Of a stretch of 64,000 nt of DNA, positions 32,754 through 40,748 are shown piece by piece (the first letter of the stretch is position 1; every line of letters begins with the position of its first letter). The translations under genes were made by a program, and so were the position numbers. This stretch comes from CBDBCU01 sp965243185 (GTDB lineage: Bacteria; Chloroflexota; Dehalococcoidia; Lucifugimonadales; UBA3495). The notes beneath the pieces were generated by a model. It saw only the letters and a list, made by a program, of their open reading frames with translations, was not told the origin of the DNA and ran no database searches. The DNA is taken from NCBI GenBank assembly GCA_965243185.1, contig OZ251531.1, forward strand, positions 2,294,001-2,358,000, given 5' to 3'.

Positions 32754-32805
32754 ACCCCAAAAGTTTTGAGGGGGCGCGGGGGAACTTTTACAAAAGTTCC
32801 CCCGC
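32754..32805 (-). repeat. Perfect palindromic repeat next to element copy 3
   Basis: Arms at 32776-32789 and 32792-32805 are exact complements, the same as at 5137-5166. The cccaaaagttttgagggg tail is on the left, so the whole repeat is inverted relative to copy 1, as is the adjoining long element. Confidence 0.8.
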
Positions 32806-32814
32806 CGTAACTTC

Positions 32815-33378
32815 AAAAATCCAATCTCCCAATTCCCGAAAATTCATCCCGAAATACTATTGACATACTGAAAACCATCCCCCATAATAAAAACCGTCAA
32901 GGTTGACCTGACCCCGGGACGCCGGGTTCTTTACGCTAAGCTTACCGTAAAACTTAATATCGCTCCACACAGGGCGCTGTGGGCCCCGGCAGCCTAAACA
33001 ACCGCCGGACGCCTTTAACACTCCTACCCCCGGGGAACGGCCTAAGGCCCCGCATTCCCCACCCGGAGCAGCGGCCAACGGCAAATCCCACCAGCCGTAC
33101 CAACCGCGCCCCAGCCCAAAGGAGTCGGAGCAACCCAGGTTGACTGGAGAACGGTCAACCGCGGTCGCAACACCGGGCCAACCCGCCGGCATGGCAACCA
33201 TACCAACCGGCGCCAGTAGCCACTATAAGGTAGCGCAACCGTAATCGGCAATCTGGTCGGGCATTACCGAGATGTGCAGCAAGGTATCCAATCGGCGTAG
33301 CAACCCACATGGCCAGACCTGCCAACCCTTCTCCCGACAAGGCGGAAACCGCGGCCGCGGTTTCCGCCAAAACCGGCA
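32815..33378 (-). repeat. Long conserved non-coding element, copy 3 (inverted, diverged)
   Basis: It matches copies 1 and 2 in reverse orientation from the TGAATTTTCGGG tail (about 32833) to the first stem. That stem is here a perfect 28-bp palindrome (33341-33368) with a sequence different from the GGGCGGAAC stem of copy 1 but the same position. GGTTGAC/GTCAACC (33138-33144 and 33154-33160) and the GGCATGGC/ACCATACC region (33188-33205) are retained. A potential frame in copies 1 and 2 is broken here by a stop and non-triplet indels, which argues against coding. It lies between the divergent propeller lipoprotein gene and argF. Confidence 0.7.
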
Positions 33379-33427
33379 TCTCTCCACCCGCCGGAATCCA
33401 AAATCCTCGCCGGCAACTCCCCCCGCC

Positions 33428-33456
33428 TTGAACCCGTCCTCTTTATCCTATATCAT
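33428..33456 (+). promoter_or_regulatory. Sigma70-type promoter of argF
   Basis: TTGAAC (33428-33433), 17-bp spacer and TATCAT (33451-33456). The CGGAGG ribosome site (33468-33473) and ATG at 33484 follow. It starts just outside element copy 3. Confidence 0.5.
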
Positions 33457-33483
33457 TCCCCCATTCCCGGAGGCCGCAATATA

Positions 33484-34407
33484 ATGCCAACTAACCGCCA
33501 TTTCCTTTCCGTTACCGACCTCTCCCCGGACGAAACCCGGCGCATTATCCAACGGGCCATCGAACTCAAAGCCCTCACCGAACCGGCCGCCGTCCCCGCC
33601 CTGCGCGGCAAAAGCGTCGCCCTGCTATTTGAGAAACCCTCCCTCCGCACCAAAACCAGCTTTATGGTCGGCATCCACCAACTCGGCGGCTATCCGGTCT
33701 ATCTCGGCCCCGACGAAGTCGGCTTGGGCATCCGCGAACCGGCCGCCGATGTCGCCCGCGTCCTCTCCGGCTATGTGGACTGCATCGTCGCCCGCGTCAA
33801 CTCCCACCGCGCTTTGCCGGAACTGGCCCACTACGCAACCGTCCCGGTAGTCAACGCCCTCTCCGACTGGGAACACCCCTGCCAAATAATCGCCGACCTG
33901 GTCACCATTGTCGAACATCAAGTCGAATTGCCCGGCCGCAAACTGGCTTATATCGGCGATGGCAACAATGTCGCCCGCAGCCTCTGCCTCGCTTTGCCGG
34001 CAATGGGGATGACTTTCAGCATCGCATCCCCGCCCGGCTACCAACTCGACGCCGCCACCCTGCAACAAGCCCGGGCCAGCGGCGGCCCCGACTCCATCCA
34101 ATCCCTGACCGACCCCACCGCCGCCGTCCCCAACGCCGACTTTGTCTATACCGATGTCTGGACCAGTATGGGCGACGAAGCCGAGCGCGGCCTCCGCCTC
34201 GAAGCCTTCCAAGGCTACACCGTCGACCCGGCCCTCCTTGCCCAAGCCAAACCCACTGCCCAATTTATGCACGATATGCCCGCCCACTACGGCGAGGAAG
34301 TCCCCCCCGGTATGCTCGACCATCCCCAATCCATCGCCTACGTCCAAGCCCACAACCGCAAGCCGGCCCAGCAAGCCCTCCTCGAATACCTCCTGACCGC
34401 CCGTTAA
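33484..34407 (+). CDS. argF: Ornithine carbamoyltransferase (atypical HDMP motif)
   Basis: The product is 307 residues. The carbamoyl-phosphate loop is KPSLRTKTSF (about 56-65). HPCQI near 135 is the HxxQ region, and DVWTSMGDE (about 222-230) is the ornithine-binding SMG loop. In OTCases the catalytic Cys lies in HCLP; here the segment is FMHDMPAHYGEEV with Asp264 in that place. Overall length and other motifs favour OTCase (citrulline synthesis in arginine biosynthesis), but another carbamoyltransferase specificity is possible. It is single, with its own promoter. Its 3' end is 9 bp from the target duplication of an IS element. Confidence 0.82.
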   Translation: MPTNRHFLSVTDLSPDETRRIIQRAIELKALTEPAAVPALRGKSVALLFEKPSLRTKTSFMVGIHQLGGYPVYLGPDEVGLGIREPAADVARVLSGYVDCIVARVNSHRALPELAHYATVPVVNALSDWEHPCQIIADLVTIVEHQVELPGRKLAYIGDGNNVARSLCLALPAMGMTFSIASPPGYQLDAATLQQARASGGPDSIQSLTDPTAAVPNADFVYTDVWTSMGDEAERGLRLEAFQGYTVDPALLAQAKPTAQFMHDMPAHYGEEVPPGMLDHPQSIAYVQAHNRKPAQQALLEYLLTAR

Positions 34408-34416
34408 AACCCCGCC

Positions 34417-34426
34417 AACGGAAACC
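34417..34426. repeat. Left 10-bp target site duplication of the IS
   Basis: AACGGAAACC directly abuts the left terminal inverted repeat and is repeated exactly at 35671-35680. Confidence 0.9.
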
Positions 34427-34435
34427 CAGGGTCTT

Positions 34436-35600
34436 TTAATTGTCAGCGCGGGGGGAATCCAGGAGTCGCAAAGCATCCTCGGCCCGCCAGCCGTAATGCC
34501 GCAAAGCAGCGGCTATGTTGCTATGGCCGGCTAAACGCAGCAAGCCGCTGACCAGGTTGCGTAAAGCCGCCAACACCGGCGGCGCCGCTCCGCTCCGGAC
34601 CCGGCAGCGATCCTCGCCAAAAGTTACATCCCGCACCCAATGCAGCCGGTTCGCAATGCCCCAATGCCCCCGCCACAATTCCAGCAGCCGCGCCGGGGCC
34701 GCCTGCTCCGGGGATAAACTGGTGATGGCGTAAGCCGTCTCCACCGTTGTTGTTCCCCGTTCCGTGCGGGTACGCTCCAGGCAGCAGACCTGCTGCAACC
34801 CGGGCCAATCCAAGTAATCCGTCAAGGCGGTGGAAGTCCGCAGCCACCGTTGCTCTTTACGCCCGCCGTGGCGGCTGGCTTGCCACGCCGCCGGGAAGGC
34901 TGCCCCAAAGGGCGGCTCCTTAAACAGCAGCTCCACCGCGTCCAAGGTAGTCGGCTGATTGCCCTTCAGCATCCAGAGATAATCCCCGCCTTGGGCTACG
35001 ATGTCCCGGCTCAAGTCCCGTTGGGCATACAGGGCGTCCCCGGTAACCACTTTCCCCGGCAAGTCCAATTCGGCCAGCAATTCCCGTCCCACCCCCAGTT
35101 CACTGGATTTGGGCTGCCCCCTGACCCCCCTTTTGCCCGACCACCAAGCCGGCTGGCACGGCGTAGGCGGCTACCAACCGCACCCCGGGCAGTTCATCCC
35201 CGTGCAAGCCCCGCAGCGCCTTGCCGTCCACCGCCAGCGCCTTGCCGTCCACCGCCAGCACCTTGCCGTCCACCGCCAGCGCCGCCGCCCAGGCCGGCAA
35301 GGCCGCCAAGGCCCACTGGCTTAACGCCGCCTCAAAAGCCGCCACATCCAACCGCCGGAAAACATGATGCAAGGTCGCCACGCAAGGGGTCTGCTCCCGG
35401 GTAAAGCCCAAGGCTTGGGCCAACTCCGGGTGCTCCCGCCCCCACTGGGCCATAGCATACAGGCTGCGACCATCGCCCAGCATGGCGCACACCGCCAAAG
35501 CCAGAATGGCCGCCAAGGGATGCCGCCGCCCCCGGGCTTTACGGGGATCCGGAACTTGGGCCAAGACTTCCCGCAAGGACAACGCCAACTTTTCCGACAT
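34436..35600 (-). pseudogene. ISAs1-type transposase, frameshifted
   Basis: The N-terminal part runs from ATG 35600 (GGGAGG upstream) and includes VPDPRKARGRRHPLAAILALAVCAMLGDG, the ISAs1 N-terminus. It stops at 35100. The C-terminal part continues in another frame: VVTGDALYAQRD (second Asp), then WGIANRLHWVRDVTFGEDRCRVR with the catalytic Glu. One extra G in a six-G run (plus-strand C6 at 35125-35130) explains the break; removing it joins the frames as QKGVRGQPKSSELGV. The catalytic AVDGKALRG segment is preceded by two extra 7-residue copies (35221-35283). Its stop lies inside the left inverted repeat. Confidence 0.85.
35221..35283 (-). repeat. Three tandem 21-bp units inside the transposase gene
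   Basis: Units at 35221-35241, 35242-35262 and 35263-35283 differ by one base. They encode three in-frame copies of LAVDGK(A/V), the segment around the first catalytic Asp. Usual transposases have one. Confidence 0.85.
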
Positions 35601-35670
35601 GGTTGACACCTCCCTTTTCTCTAATGTCTCCCTTATTATCCCCCGTATCGGAAACAATTAAAAGACCCTG

Positions 35671-35680
35671 AACGGAAACC
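35671..35680. repeat. Right 10-bp target site duplication of the IS
   Basis: AACGGAAACC, identical to 34417-34426. Confidence 0.9.
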
Positions 35681-35716
35681 CGTACCATCTGCCCGCCATC
35701 CCCCAAAAGTGATACA

Positions 35717-36157
35717 ATGAGAAAAGTCAAAGCCTTCCTGCAACGGCTTGGGGGCGCTTGGAAACTCCTGACCGCCACCCTCATCGGCATCCTATCCCTG
35801 GCCGCCAACGCCTGGCTGGTCTTGACCGTCAAAAACTGGAGCGGGCAGCACTGGTATAATCCCACCCAGGAAATCATCACCAGCGGCGCCGCCACCGCCG
35901 CCATCCTGATTACCATTTTCATCTACTCCCCGGAGGTGGTCAAAGTGTTGGCTGAAACCTTCCTCAACAAACGCTTCCAAGCCGGCCAAGATGTGGGCGA
36001 GGAAATCGGCGAAATCCGCGGCATCCAAATCGGCGAAGCCCGTACGAAAGCCGAAATCCTGAAACTCCTCGAGGAACACCCGGAGCTGACTTTGGAGCAG
36101 GTGAAAGAGTACCTGCACAACGGAAGCGACAACGGGCATAGCGGCAAGTCCGAGTAA
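35717..36157 (+). CDS. Small membrane protein with charged helical C-terminus
   Basis: The product is 146 residues. Two hydrophobic segments (about 18-38 and 54-72) are followed by a cytosolic tail with FLNKRFQAGQDVGEEIGEIRGIQIGEARTKAEILKLLEEHPELTLEQVKEYL. The KAEILKLLEEHPE...VKEYL part looks like a small helical hairpin. The following gene repeats this tail. The IS lies 37 bp upstream, so the native promoter may have been displaced. No known family is recognised. Confidence 0.6.
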   Translation: MRKVKAFLQRLGGAWKLLTATLIGILSLAANAWLVLTVKNWSGQHWYNPTQEIITSGAATAAILITIFIYSPEVVKVLAETFLNKRFQAGQDVGEEIGEIRGIQIGEARTKAEILKLLEEHPELTLEQVKEYLHNGSDNGHSGKSE

Positions 36158-36211
36158 CCGACCCGGCAAGACCGGACTTGCCGTCCCCAACTTACCCCGG
36201 AGGTAGTCAAA

Positions 36212-36409
36212 ATGGTGTGGACTGCCGAAGCCTATTACAAGAAACGCTATGAAGCCGGACTCAAAGCCGGCTGCGCTAAAGGCCGCGCCGAAATCCGGGA
36301 TAAAGTCGAGAAGTTCTTCGAGGAACACCCGGACGCCACCGCCGCCCAACTCCGGGAATTCCTGATTAACCGCCGCGACGACAACCGGCCCAAAGCCGTA
36401 TCCGATTAG
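36212..36409 (+). CDS. Truncated tandem duplicate of the preceding gene's C-terminal domain
   Basis: The product is 65 residues. AEAYYKKRYEAGLKAGCAKGRAEIRDKVEKFFEEHPDATAAQLREFL aligns with the tail of the 35717 product. Similarity continues upstream of the ATG: codons for TPEVVK precede it, matching SPEVVK in the parent. The codons for PEV (CCGGAGGTA) now provide a perfect GGAGGT ribosome site 7 nt before the ATG, so the truncated copy could be translated. It lies 20 bp before der. It could be a gene remnant or a small expressed protein. Confidence 0.55.
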   Translation: MVWTAEAYYKKRYEAGLKAGCAKGRAEIRDKVEKFFEEHPDATAAQLREFLINRRDDNRPKAVSD

Positions 36410-36429
36410 CCGCCCGCCCAGGAAATGCT

Positions 36430-37911
36430 ATGCTCCCCTCCACCGAAATTGACGCCCCGGCCAGCCCGGAAACCGCCCGCCCCCTGCCCATCGTGGCCGT
36501 GGTCGGGCAGCCCAACGTGGGCAAATCCTCCCTCTTTAATCGCATCCTCGCCCGCCGCCAGGCCATCGTTTCCAATGTCGCCGGCACCACCCGCGACCGC
36601 CTGATTGCCGAAGCCGCTTGGGACGACTACCGTTTTATCCTGGTGGACACCGGCGGCTTGGAAGCCGACCCGGAAGGCCATATCCGCGCTATGGTGCAGG
36701 AACAGGCCGATATGGCGATGGGCGAAGCCGATGTCATCATATTCGTTGCGGACGCCGCCGCCGGCCTCACCCCCACCGACTACGAAATCGCCGACCGCCT
36801 CCGCCGCGCCCACAAGCCGGTCATCCTCGCCGTCAACAAAATCGACAACGACGCCCGGGAATCCGCCGCCGCCGAATTCTACCAGTTGGGACTGGCGGAA
36901 TCGGTGATGATTAGTGCCTACCACAACTACGGCATCTATGACCTGATGGCGCGGGTTACTTTCCACCTGCCGCCCCCGGCATACCACCCGGAATTTGACC
37001 TTGCCGACGGTGCCGATGCCCTTGCCGATTTATCCGGCGACCGTATTCCGGATGACGGGATTGACGCCCCGGCCGTTGCGCCGCGGCCGCCGGCCGCCGC
37101 CCAGGAAATGCGCCTCGCCATCGTCGGCCGCACCAATGTGGGCAAGTCAATGCTGCTCAACGCCATCCTCGGCGCGGAACGGGCCATCGTCAGCCCGGTC
37201 GCCGGCACCACCCGCGACGCCCTCGACACTGCAATGACCTACCGGGAACGCCCCTTGACCTTGATTGACACCGCCGGCATCCGCCGCCCCGGCCAAGTCA
37301 AACCTGGCATCGAAAAATACAGCGTCCTCCGCGCCGTCAACGCCGTCAACCGCAGCGACATCGCCCTGCTGGTTACTGACGCCGCCGAACTGGCTACCGC
37401 TCAGGACGCCCATATCGCCGGCTTGGCTTGGGAAATGGGCCGGGGCGTCATCGTCGTCGTCAACAAGTGGGATTTGATGCCGGAAAACCGCCGCTACGCC
37501 CGGGAGGAAGCCATCGCCCGGGTGCAGGAACGGCTCCACTTTATGCCCTATGTCCCCATCTGCTTTACCTCAGCGCTACACCGGCAAGGCATCGCGGCGG
37601 TGCTGAACACCGCTTTAGAGCTGTGGCAGGAACGGATGCGCTGGATACCGGGGCGCGATTTGCAGTATCTGTTAGCCGAGGCGTTGACCGACCACACCCC
37701 GCCGCCGGTCAAGGGCAAAGGCATCCGCCGCGGCGAGTTCCTGCGGATTAACCGGGTCAATCAAGTTGGCGTAAATCCGCCCACATTTCTCTTTACCGTC
37801 AACAATCCCCGACTGGTACACTTTACCTATCAGCGTTACTTGGAGAACCGCCTGCGCGACAAGTTCCGTTTCGACCATACCCATCTTAAACTGGTGTTTC
37901 GCCGCCGATGA
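36430..37911 (+). CDS. der: Ribosome biogenesis GTPase Der
   Basis: The product is 493 residues, slightly longer than usual because of an N-terminal extension of about 18 residues and an enlarged linker (about 185-220). G domain 1 has GQPNVGKSS (26-34), DTGG and NKID. G domain 2 has GRTNVGKSM (about 232-240), DTAGI and NKWD. The C-terminal KH-like domain ends at FRRR. Der is an essential tandem GTPase needed for 50S subunit maturation. The plsY start overlaps its stop (ATGA), showing coupling. Confidence 0.95.
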   Translation: MLPSTEIDAPASPETARPLPIVAVVGQPNVGKSSLFNRILARRQAIVSNVAGTTRDRLIAEAAWDDYRFILVDTGGLEADPEGHIRAMVQEQADMAMGEADVIIFVADAAAGLTPTDYEIADRLRRAHKPVILAVNKIDNDARESAAAEFYQLGLAESVMISAYHNYGIYDLMARVTFHLPPPAYHPEFDLADGADALADLSGDRIPDDGIDAPAVAPRPPAAAQEMRLAIVGRTNVGKSMLLNAILGAERAIVSPVAGTTRDALDTAMTYRERPLTLIDTAGIRRPGQVKPGIEKYSVLRAVNAVNRSDIALLVTDAAELATAQDAHIAGLAWEMGRGVIVVVNKWDLMPENRRYAREEAIARVQERLHFMPYVPICFTSALHRQGIAAVLNTALELWQERMRWIPGRDLQYLLAEALTDHTPPPVKGKGIRRGEFLRINRVNQVGVNPPTFLFTVNNPRLVHFTYQRYLENRLRDKFRFDHTHLKLVFRRR

Positions 37912-38696
37912 ACCGGTCATTGACCTGGCCCGCTCTGGCAACCTTGGCCGCCCTGCCCTTGCTGGCTGGCGCATCCGCCGCCGTCCTGCTCACCCTGCGC
38001 GCCGGGCCGCCGGCCGCCCAATACGCCCTCCTACTGCCCTTGGCTTATCTGATTGGCGCGCTGCCTTGGGGCTATGTCGCCCTGTACCTGCGGCGGGGCA
38101 TTGACATTCGGGAATACGGTAGCGGCCGCACCGGCGTATCCAACGCCCTGCGCACTGCCGGTTTCCGCATCGCCGGCTTGGTGCTGCTGCTCGATTTAGC
38201 CAAAGGCATTGCCGCCGTGCTGCTGGCCCGCGCCTTGGTCGGCGACGCCTTGGCCGAAGTAACCGCCGGCTTGCTGGCATTGGCCGGGCACAACTGGCCG
38301 GTCTTTCTGGGCTTTCGCGGCGGCCGCGGCATCGCCCCCGGCTTGGGCGGTCTGGCGGTAATGTCCCCTCTGGCAGCCTTGGTTGGCGTACTGGTATTCA
38401 TCCCCACCTGCCTCATCAGCCGCTACCTTTCCCTGGGGTCAATCCTGGGCGTAGTGGCCGCCGGGGCCGCCCTAGCCCTACTGGCGTTGCTGCAAGGACT
38501 AACCCCCAACGGCTACCTGCTTTACGGCAGTCTGTTGGGCTTGGGCTACAACGCCTTCGGGATAACCCCCCTGCCCTATCTGGTGTATGGGCTGCTCGGC
38601 GGCGCGGTAATCATCTGGCAGCACCGGGACAACATCCAGCGAATTGCGCAAGGAACGGAGCGGCGCATCGGCCAGCGGGCGGCGGGGGTGGAGTAA
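37908..38696 (+). CDS. plsY: Glycerol-3-phosphate acyltransferase PlsY
   Basis: The product is 262 residues, with an extra N-terminal helix relative to typical about 200-residue PlsY. Motif 1 is LIGALPWGY, motif 2 is IREYGSGRTGVSNALR, and motif 3 is GHNWPVFLGFRGGRGIAPGLGG, in the expected order among about six membrane helices. It uses acyl-phosphate to acylate sn-glycerol-3-phosphate at the inner membrane, the first step of phospholipid synthesis. It overlaps der by 4 bp. gpsA, which makes the substrate, follows about 1 kb later on the same strand. Confidence 0.9.
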   Translation: MNRSLTWPALATLAALPLLAGASAAVLLTLRAGPPAAQYALLLPLAYLIGALPWGYVALYLRRGIDIREYGSGRTGVSNALRTAGFRIAGLVLLLDLAKGIAAVLLARALVGDALAEVTAGLLALAGHNWPVFLGFRGGRGIAPGLGGLAVMSPLAALVGVLVFIPTCLISRYLSLGSILGVVAAGAALALLALLQGLTPNGYLLYGSLLGLGYNAFGITPLPYLVYGLLGGAVIIWQHRDNIQRIAQGTERRIGQRAAGVE

Positions 38697-38764
38697 GGGG
38701 GGGTAGCCGGCAAAAGTACCGGCCAGCCCTGAAGTAAGTCAAAAATCGTCAACCTACCTACCTC

Positions 38765-38856
38765 TGTCATTCCGACCGCAGGGAGGAATCTAAAAAGCCC
38801 GCCCTTGATTCCTCCCAAGATTTTTAGATTCCTCGGCTGTCGCCTCGGAATGACAT
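38765..38856. repeat. Inverted pair of REP-like family B repeats
   Basis: tgtcattccgac...aggaatctaaaaagcccg (38766-38802) is the reverse of the 4446 module. It faces a forward copy (38821-38856, tttagattcctcgg...cggaatgacat). The pair lies between plsY and the Cys-rich gene; nothing else is seen in this 260-bp gap apart from the downstream promoter. Confidence 0.65.
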
Positions 38857-38907
38857 CGCTGACAGTACGCCCGGATATACGATTGCCTTAACTAGGACCG
38901 GACGCCG

Positions 38908-38937
38908 TTGACTTGAACCGGTCAATGATGGTATAGA
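38908..38937 (+). promoter_or_regulatory. Sigma70-type promoter with internal inverted repeat
   Basis: TTGACT (38908-38913), 18-bp spacer and TATAGA (38932-38937). TTGAC...GTCAA forms an inverted repeat across the spacer and could be an operator. AGGAG lies 6 nt before the ATG at 38957. Confidence 0.5.
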
Positions 38938-38956
38938 AAGGGGCAAGGAGTGGTTT

Positions 38957-39175
38957 ATGCTGATTCAACATATCTCGTCTGACGCTACGGATGGGCCGGT
39001 ATGCTACCATTGCAACCGGGAGCTTGAACCACAGTACGATTACTCTTGCCTATCTTGCGGGCGGGCGAGTTGCGATTATTGCAGTGAGGCGTGTCAAGCC
39101 GACGACTGCGATGACATTACCTGCTACCGGTGCGTAGAGCGGCACATTGCTACCCACCCCTTGGTAGCGAGGTGA
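38957..39175 (+). CDS. Small Cys-rich, zinc-binding-type protein
   Basis: The product is 72 residues. CYHCNRELEPQYDYSCLSCGRASCDYCSEACQADDCDDITCYRC contains eleven Cys in CxxC-type pairs, compatible with two zinc sites (treble-clef or B-box-like). It has a good ribosome site and promoter. It is followed after 3 bp by the double winged-helix gene, so the two are co-expressed and might act together. No family name can be given. Confidence 0.65.
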   Translation: MLIQHISSDATDGPVCYHCNRELEPQYDYSCLSCGRASCDYCSEACQADDCDDITCYRCVERHIATHPLVAR

Positions 39176-39178
39176 AAT

Positions 39179-39670
39179 ATGAACCCCGACGCCAACCCGC
39201 AAGACTTGGCCCGGGATGGACTGCGGCAGGTTGAGGATTCCATCTTGCGCCTGCTGGACGCCAATCCCCAAGGATTGCGGAATGTGGACATTGCCCGCGA
39301 GCTTGCCTTGCGCTCCGACTTCCCCGGGCGTCAACGGGACTTCCTGACCTACTCAGTGCTGGGCGGCTTGCTGTCCCAAGGAAAAGTCCTTTGGAACTCG
39401 GAAACCAAGTTGTTCACTCTCCGCTATCCCTATTCCACTGCGGAGGAGCTGGCCCAAGCCGGGTTGGGCCAAATCGAAAACGCTATCCTGGAACTCCTTG
39501 ACGCCAATCCCGGCGGGCTGAGGAATGTAGAGATAGCCGATGCCCTTGACTTGCGTTCCGATTTTCGGGGGCGGCAGCGGAACTACTTGACCTATTCCAT
39601 TTTGGGCGGCTTGGTGGGGCAAGGTCGCGTCAATTGGGATGCGGAAACCAGCCTTTTCACCAAGCCCTGA
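39179..39670 (+). CDS. Tandem winged-helix-like protein
   Basis: The product is 163 residues made of two near copies of one domain of about 75 residues. Each copy has the pattern L.Q(V/I)E..IL.LLDANP.GLRNV(D/E)IA..L.LRSDF.GRQR(D/N)(F/Y)LTYS(V/I)LGGL..QG.V.W..ET.LFT. This is a winged-helix arrangement with the recognition helix in the RSDF...LTYS(I/V)LGGL part. Similar single domains occur at the ends of restriction-related and regulatory proteins. It is probably DNA-binding and might autoregulate its operon. The duplication is clear in the sequence. Confidence 0.7.
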   Translation: MNPDANPQDLARDGLRQVEDSILRLLDANPQGLRNVDIARELALRSDFPGRQRDFLTYSVLGGLLSQGKVLWNSETKLFTLRYPYSTAEELAQAGLGQIENAILELLDANPGGLRNVEIADALDLRSDFRGRQRNYLTYSILGGLVGQGRVNWDAETSLFTKP

Positions 39671-39733
39671 TTTGGGACTGGCAACGCTTGCCCGGCAAGC
39701 CCCATAGCAAACCTGGCAAAGGTGTGAAACCCG

Positions 39734-40738
39734 TTGAACCCCACCACCGCCATAATCGGCGCCACTACCTGGGGGACTACCCTGGGGATTGTTCTGGCGC
39801 GCCGCCGCATCCCGGTTACGCTGCTGGCGCGCACCACCGCCGAAGCCGGGCGGTTGGATCGCGACCGGGAAAACCGCCGGTTTCTCCCCAATTTGCCCTT
39901 TCCCTCCGACTTGGCTGTCTCCGCCGACCCGGCCGCGGCCATTCCCCCGGCCGGCTTGGTCATCTTGGCGGTGCCTTCGGACCACTTCCGCCGCAACTTG
40001 CAGCAGATTGCCGCCCATCTTTCCCCGGAGGCCGTTCTGCTCAGCGCCGCCAAGGGTTTGGAATTGCCCGGCGGTCAACGGATGAGCCAAATCCTGACCG
40101 AGGAACTGCCGCCATCCCGCCATCGCCGCATCTGCGTTTTGTCCGGCCCCAACCTGGCCCGGGAAATCGCCGCGGAAAAGCCGGCGGCTACGGTGGTAGC
40201 CGGCATGGACGCCGCCGCTACCGCCTATGTCCAGGAACTGCTGCTTTCCCCCTCTTTCCGGGTCTATACCAGCGACGATGTGGTCGGCGTCGAGTTGGGC
40301 GGGACACTGAAAAATATCATTGCCCTGGGCGCGGGGATTGCCGACGGGCTGGAGTTGGGCGCCAACAGCAAATCCACTTTTATCAGCCGGGGTTTGGCGG
40401 AAATGACCCGCCTCGGCGTGGCCGCCGGGGCCAGTCCCGCCACCTTTGCCGGCTTGGCTGGCTTGGGCGATTTAGTGGCAACCTGCTACAGCCCGTTAAG
40501 CCGCAACCGCTATGTGGGCGAGCAGTTGGGCCGCGGCCGCAGTTGGCTGGAAATCCGCGATAGTATGCAGAATGTGGTCGAGGGGGTGAACGCCACCAAC
40601 GCCGCCCTGCGCCTGGCCGCCGCCCTCGAGGTGGAAATGCCCATCGCCCAAGCCACCTACCGGGTGCTGTTCGAGAAACTGCCGCCCCAAGAAGCCGTAG
40701 CCCAACTGATGGCCCGCCCGGCCAATACGGAATGGTAA
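39734..40738 (+). CDS. gpsA: Glycerol-3-phosphate dehydrogenase [NAD(P)+]
   Basis: The product is 334 residues from a TTG start (AAGGTG about 9 nt upstream). The N-terminal dinucleotide loop is IIGATTWGTTLGIVLAR, slightly unlike the usual GxGxWGTA. SAAKGLE, VLSGPNLAREIA, ELGGTLKNIIALGAGIADGL (catalytic Lys in LKN) and GLAGLGDLVATC are all typical. It reduces dihydroxyacetone phosphate to sn-glycerol-3-phosphate, the substrate of PlsY encoded about 1 kb upstream. It is full length. Confidence 0.93.
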   Translation: MNPTTAIIGATTWGTTLGIVLARRRIPVTLLARTTAEAGRLDRDRENRRFLPNLPFPSDLAVSADPAAAIPPAGLVILAVPSDHFRRNLQQIAAHLSPEAVLLSAAKGLELPGGQRMSQILTEELPPSRHRRICVLSGPNLAREIAAEKPAATVVAGMDAAATAYVQELLLSPSFRVYTSDDVVGVELGGTLKNIIALGAGIADGLELGANSKSTFISRGLAEMTRLGVAAGASPATFAGLAGLGDLVATCYSPLSRNRYVGEQLGRGRSWLEIRDSMQNVVEGVNATNAALRLAAALEVEMPIAQATYRVLFEKLPPQEAVAQLMARPANTEW

Positions 40739-40748
40739 GCGTCAATTC

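Larger units (their letters stand above)
34427..35670 (-). mobile_element. ISAs1-family-like insertion sequence
   Basis: The element is 1,244 bp. It is bounded by perfect 17-bp terminal inverted repeats (34427-34443 and 35654-35670, CAGGGTCTTTTAATTGT inward) and flanked by a perfect 10-bp duplication (34417-34426 and 35671-35680). Size, transposase type and target-duplication length fit the ISAs1 group. Perfect ends and duplication indicate a recent insertion just after argF. The single transposase gene is frameshifted, so it is probably immobile on its own. Confidence 0.9.

Noticed and set aside
35221..35283. Short tandem repeats considered as a CRISPR or VNTR
   Set aside because: Units are contiguous without spacers and lie in-frame inside the transposase gene.
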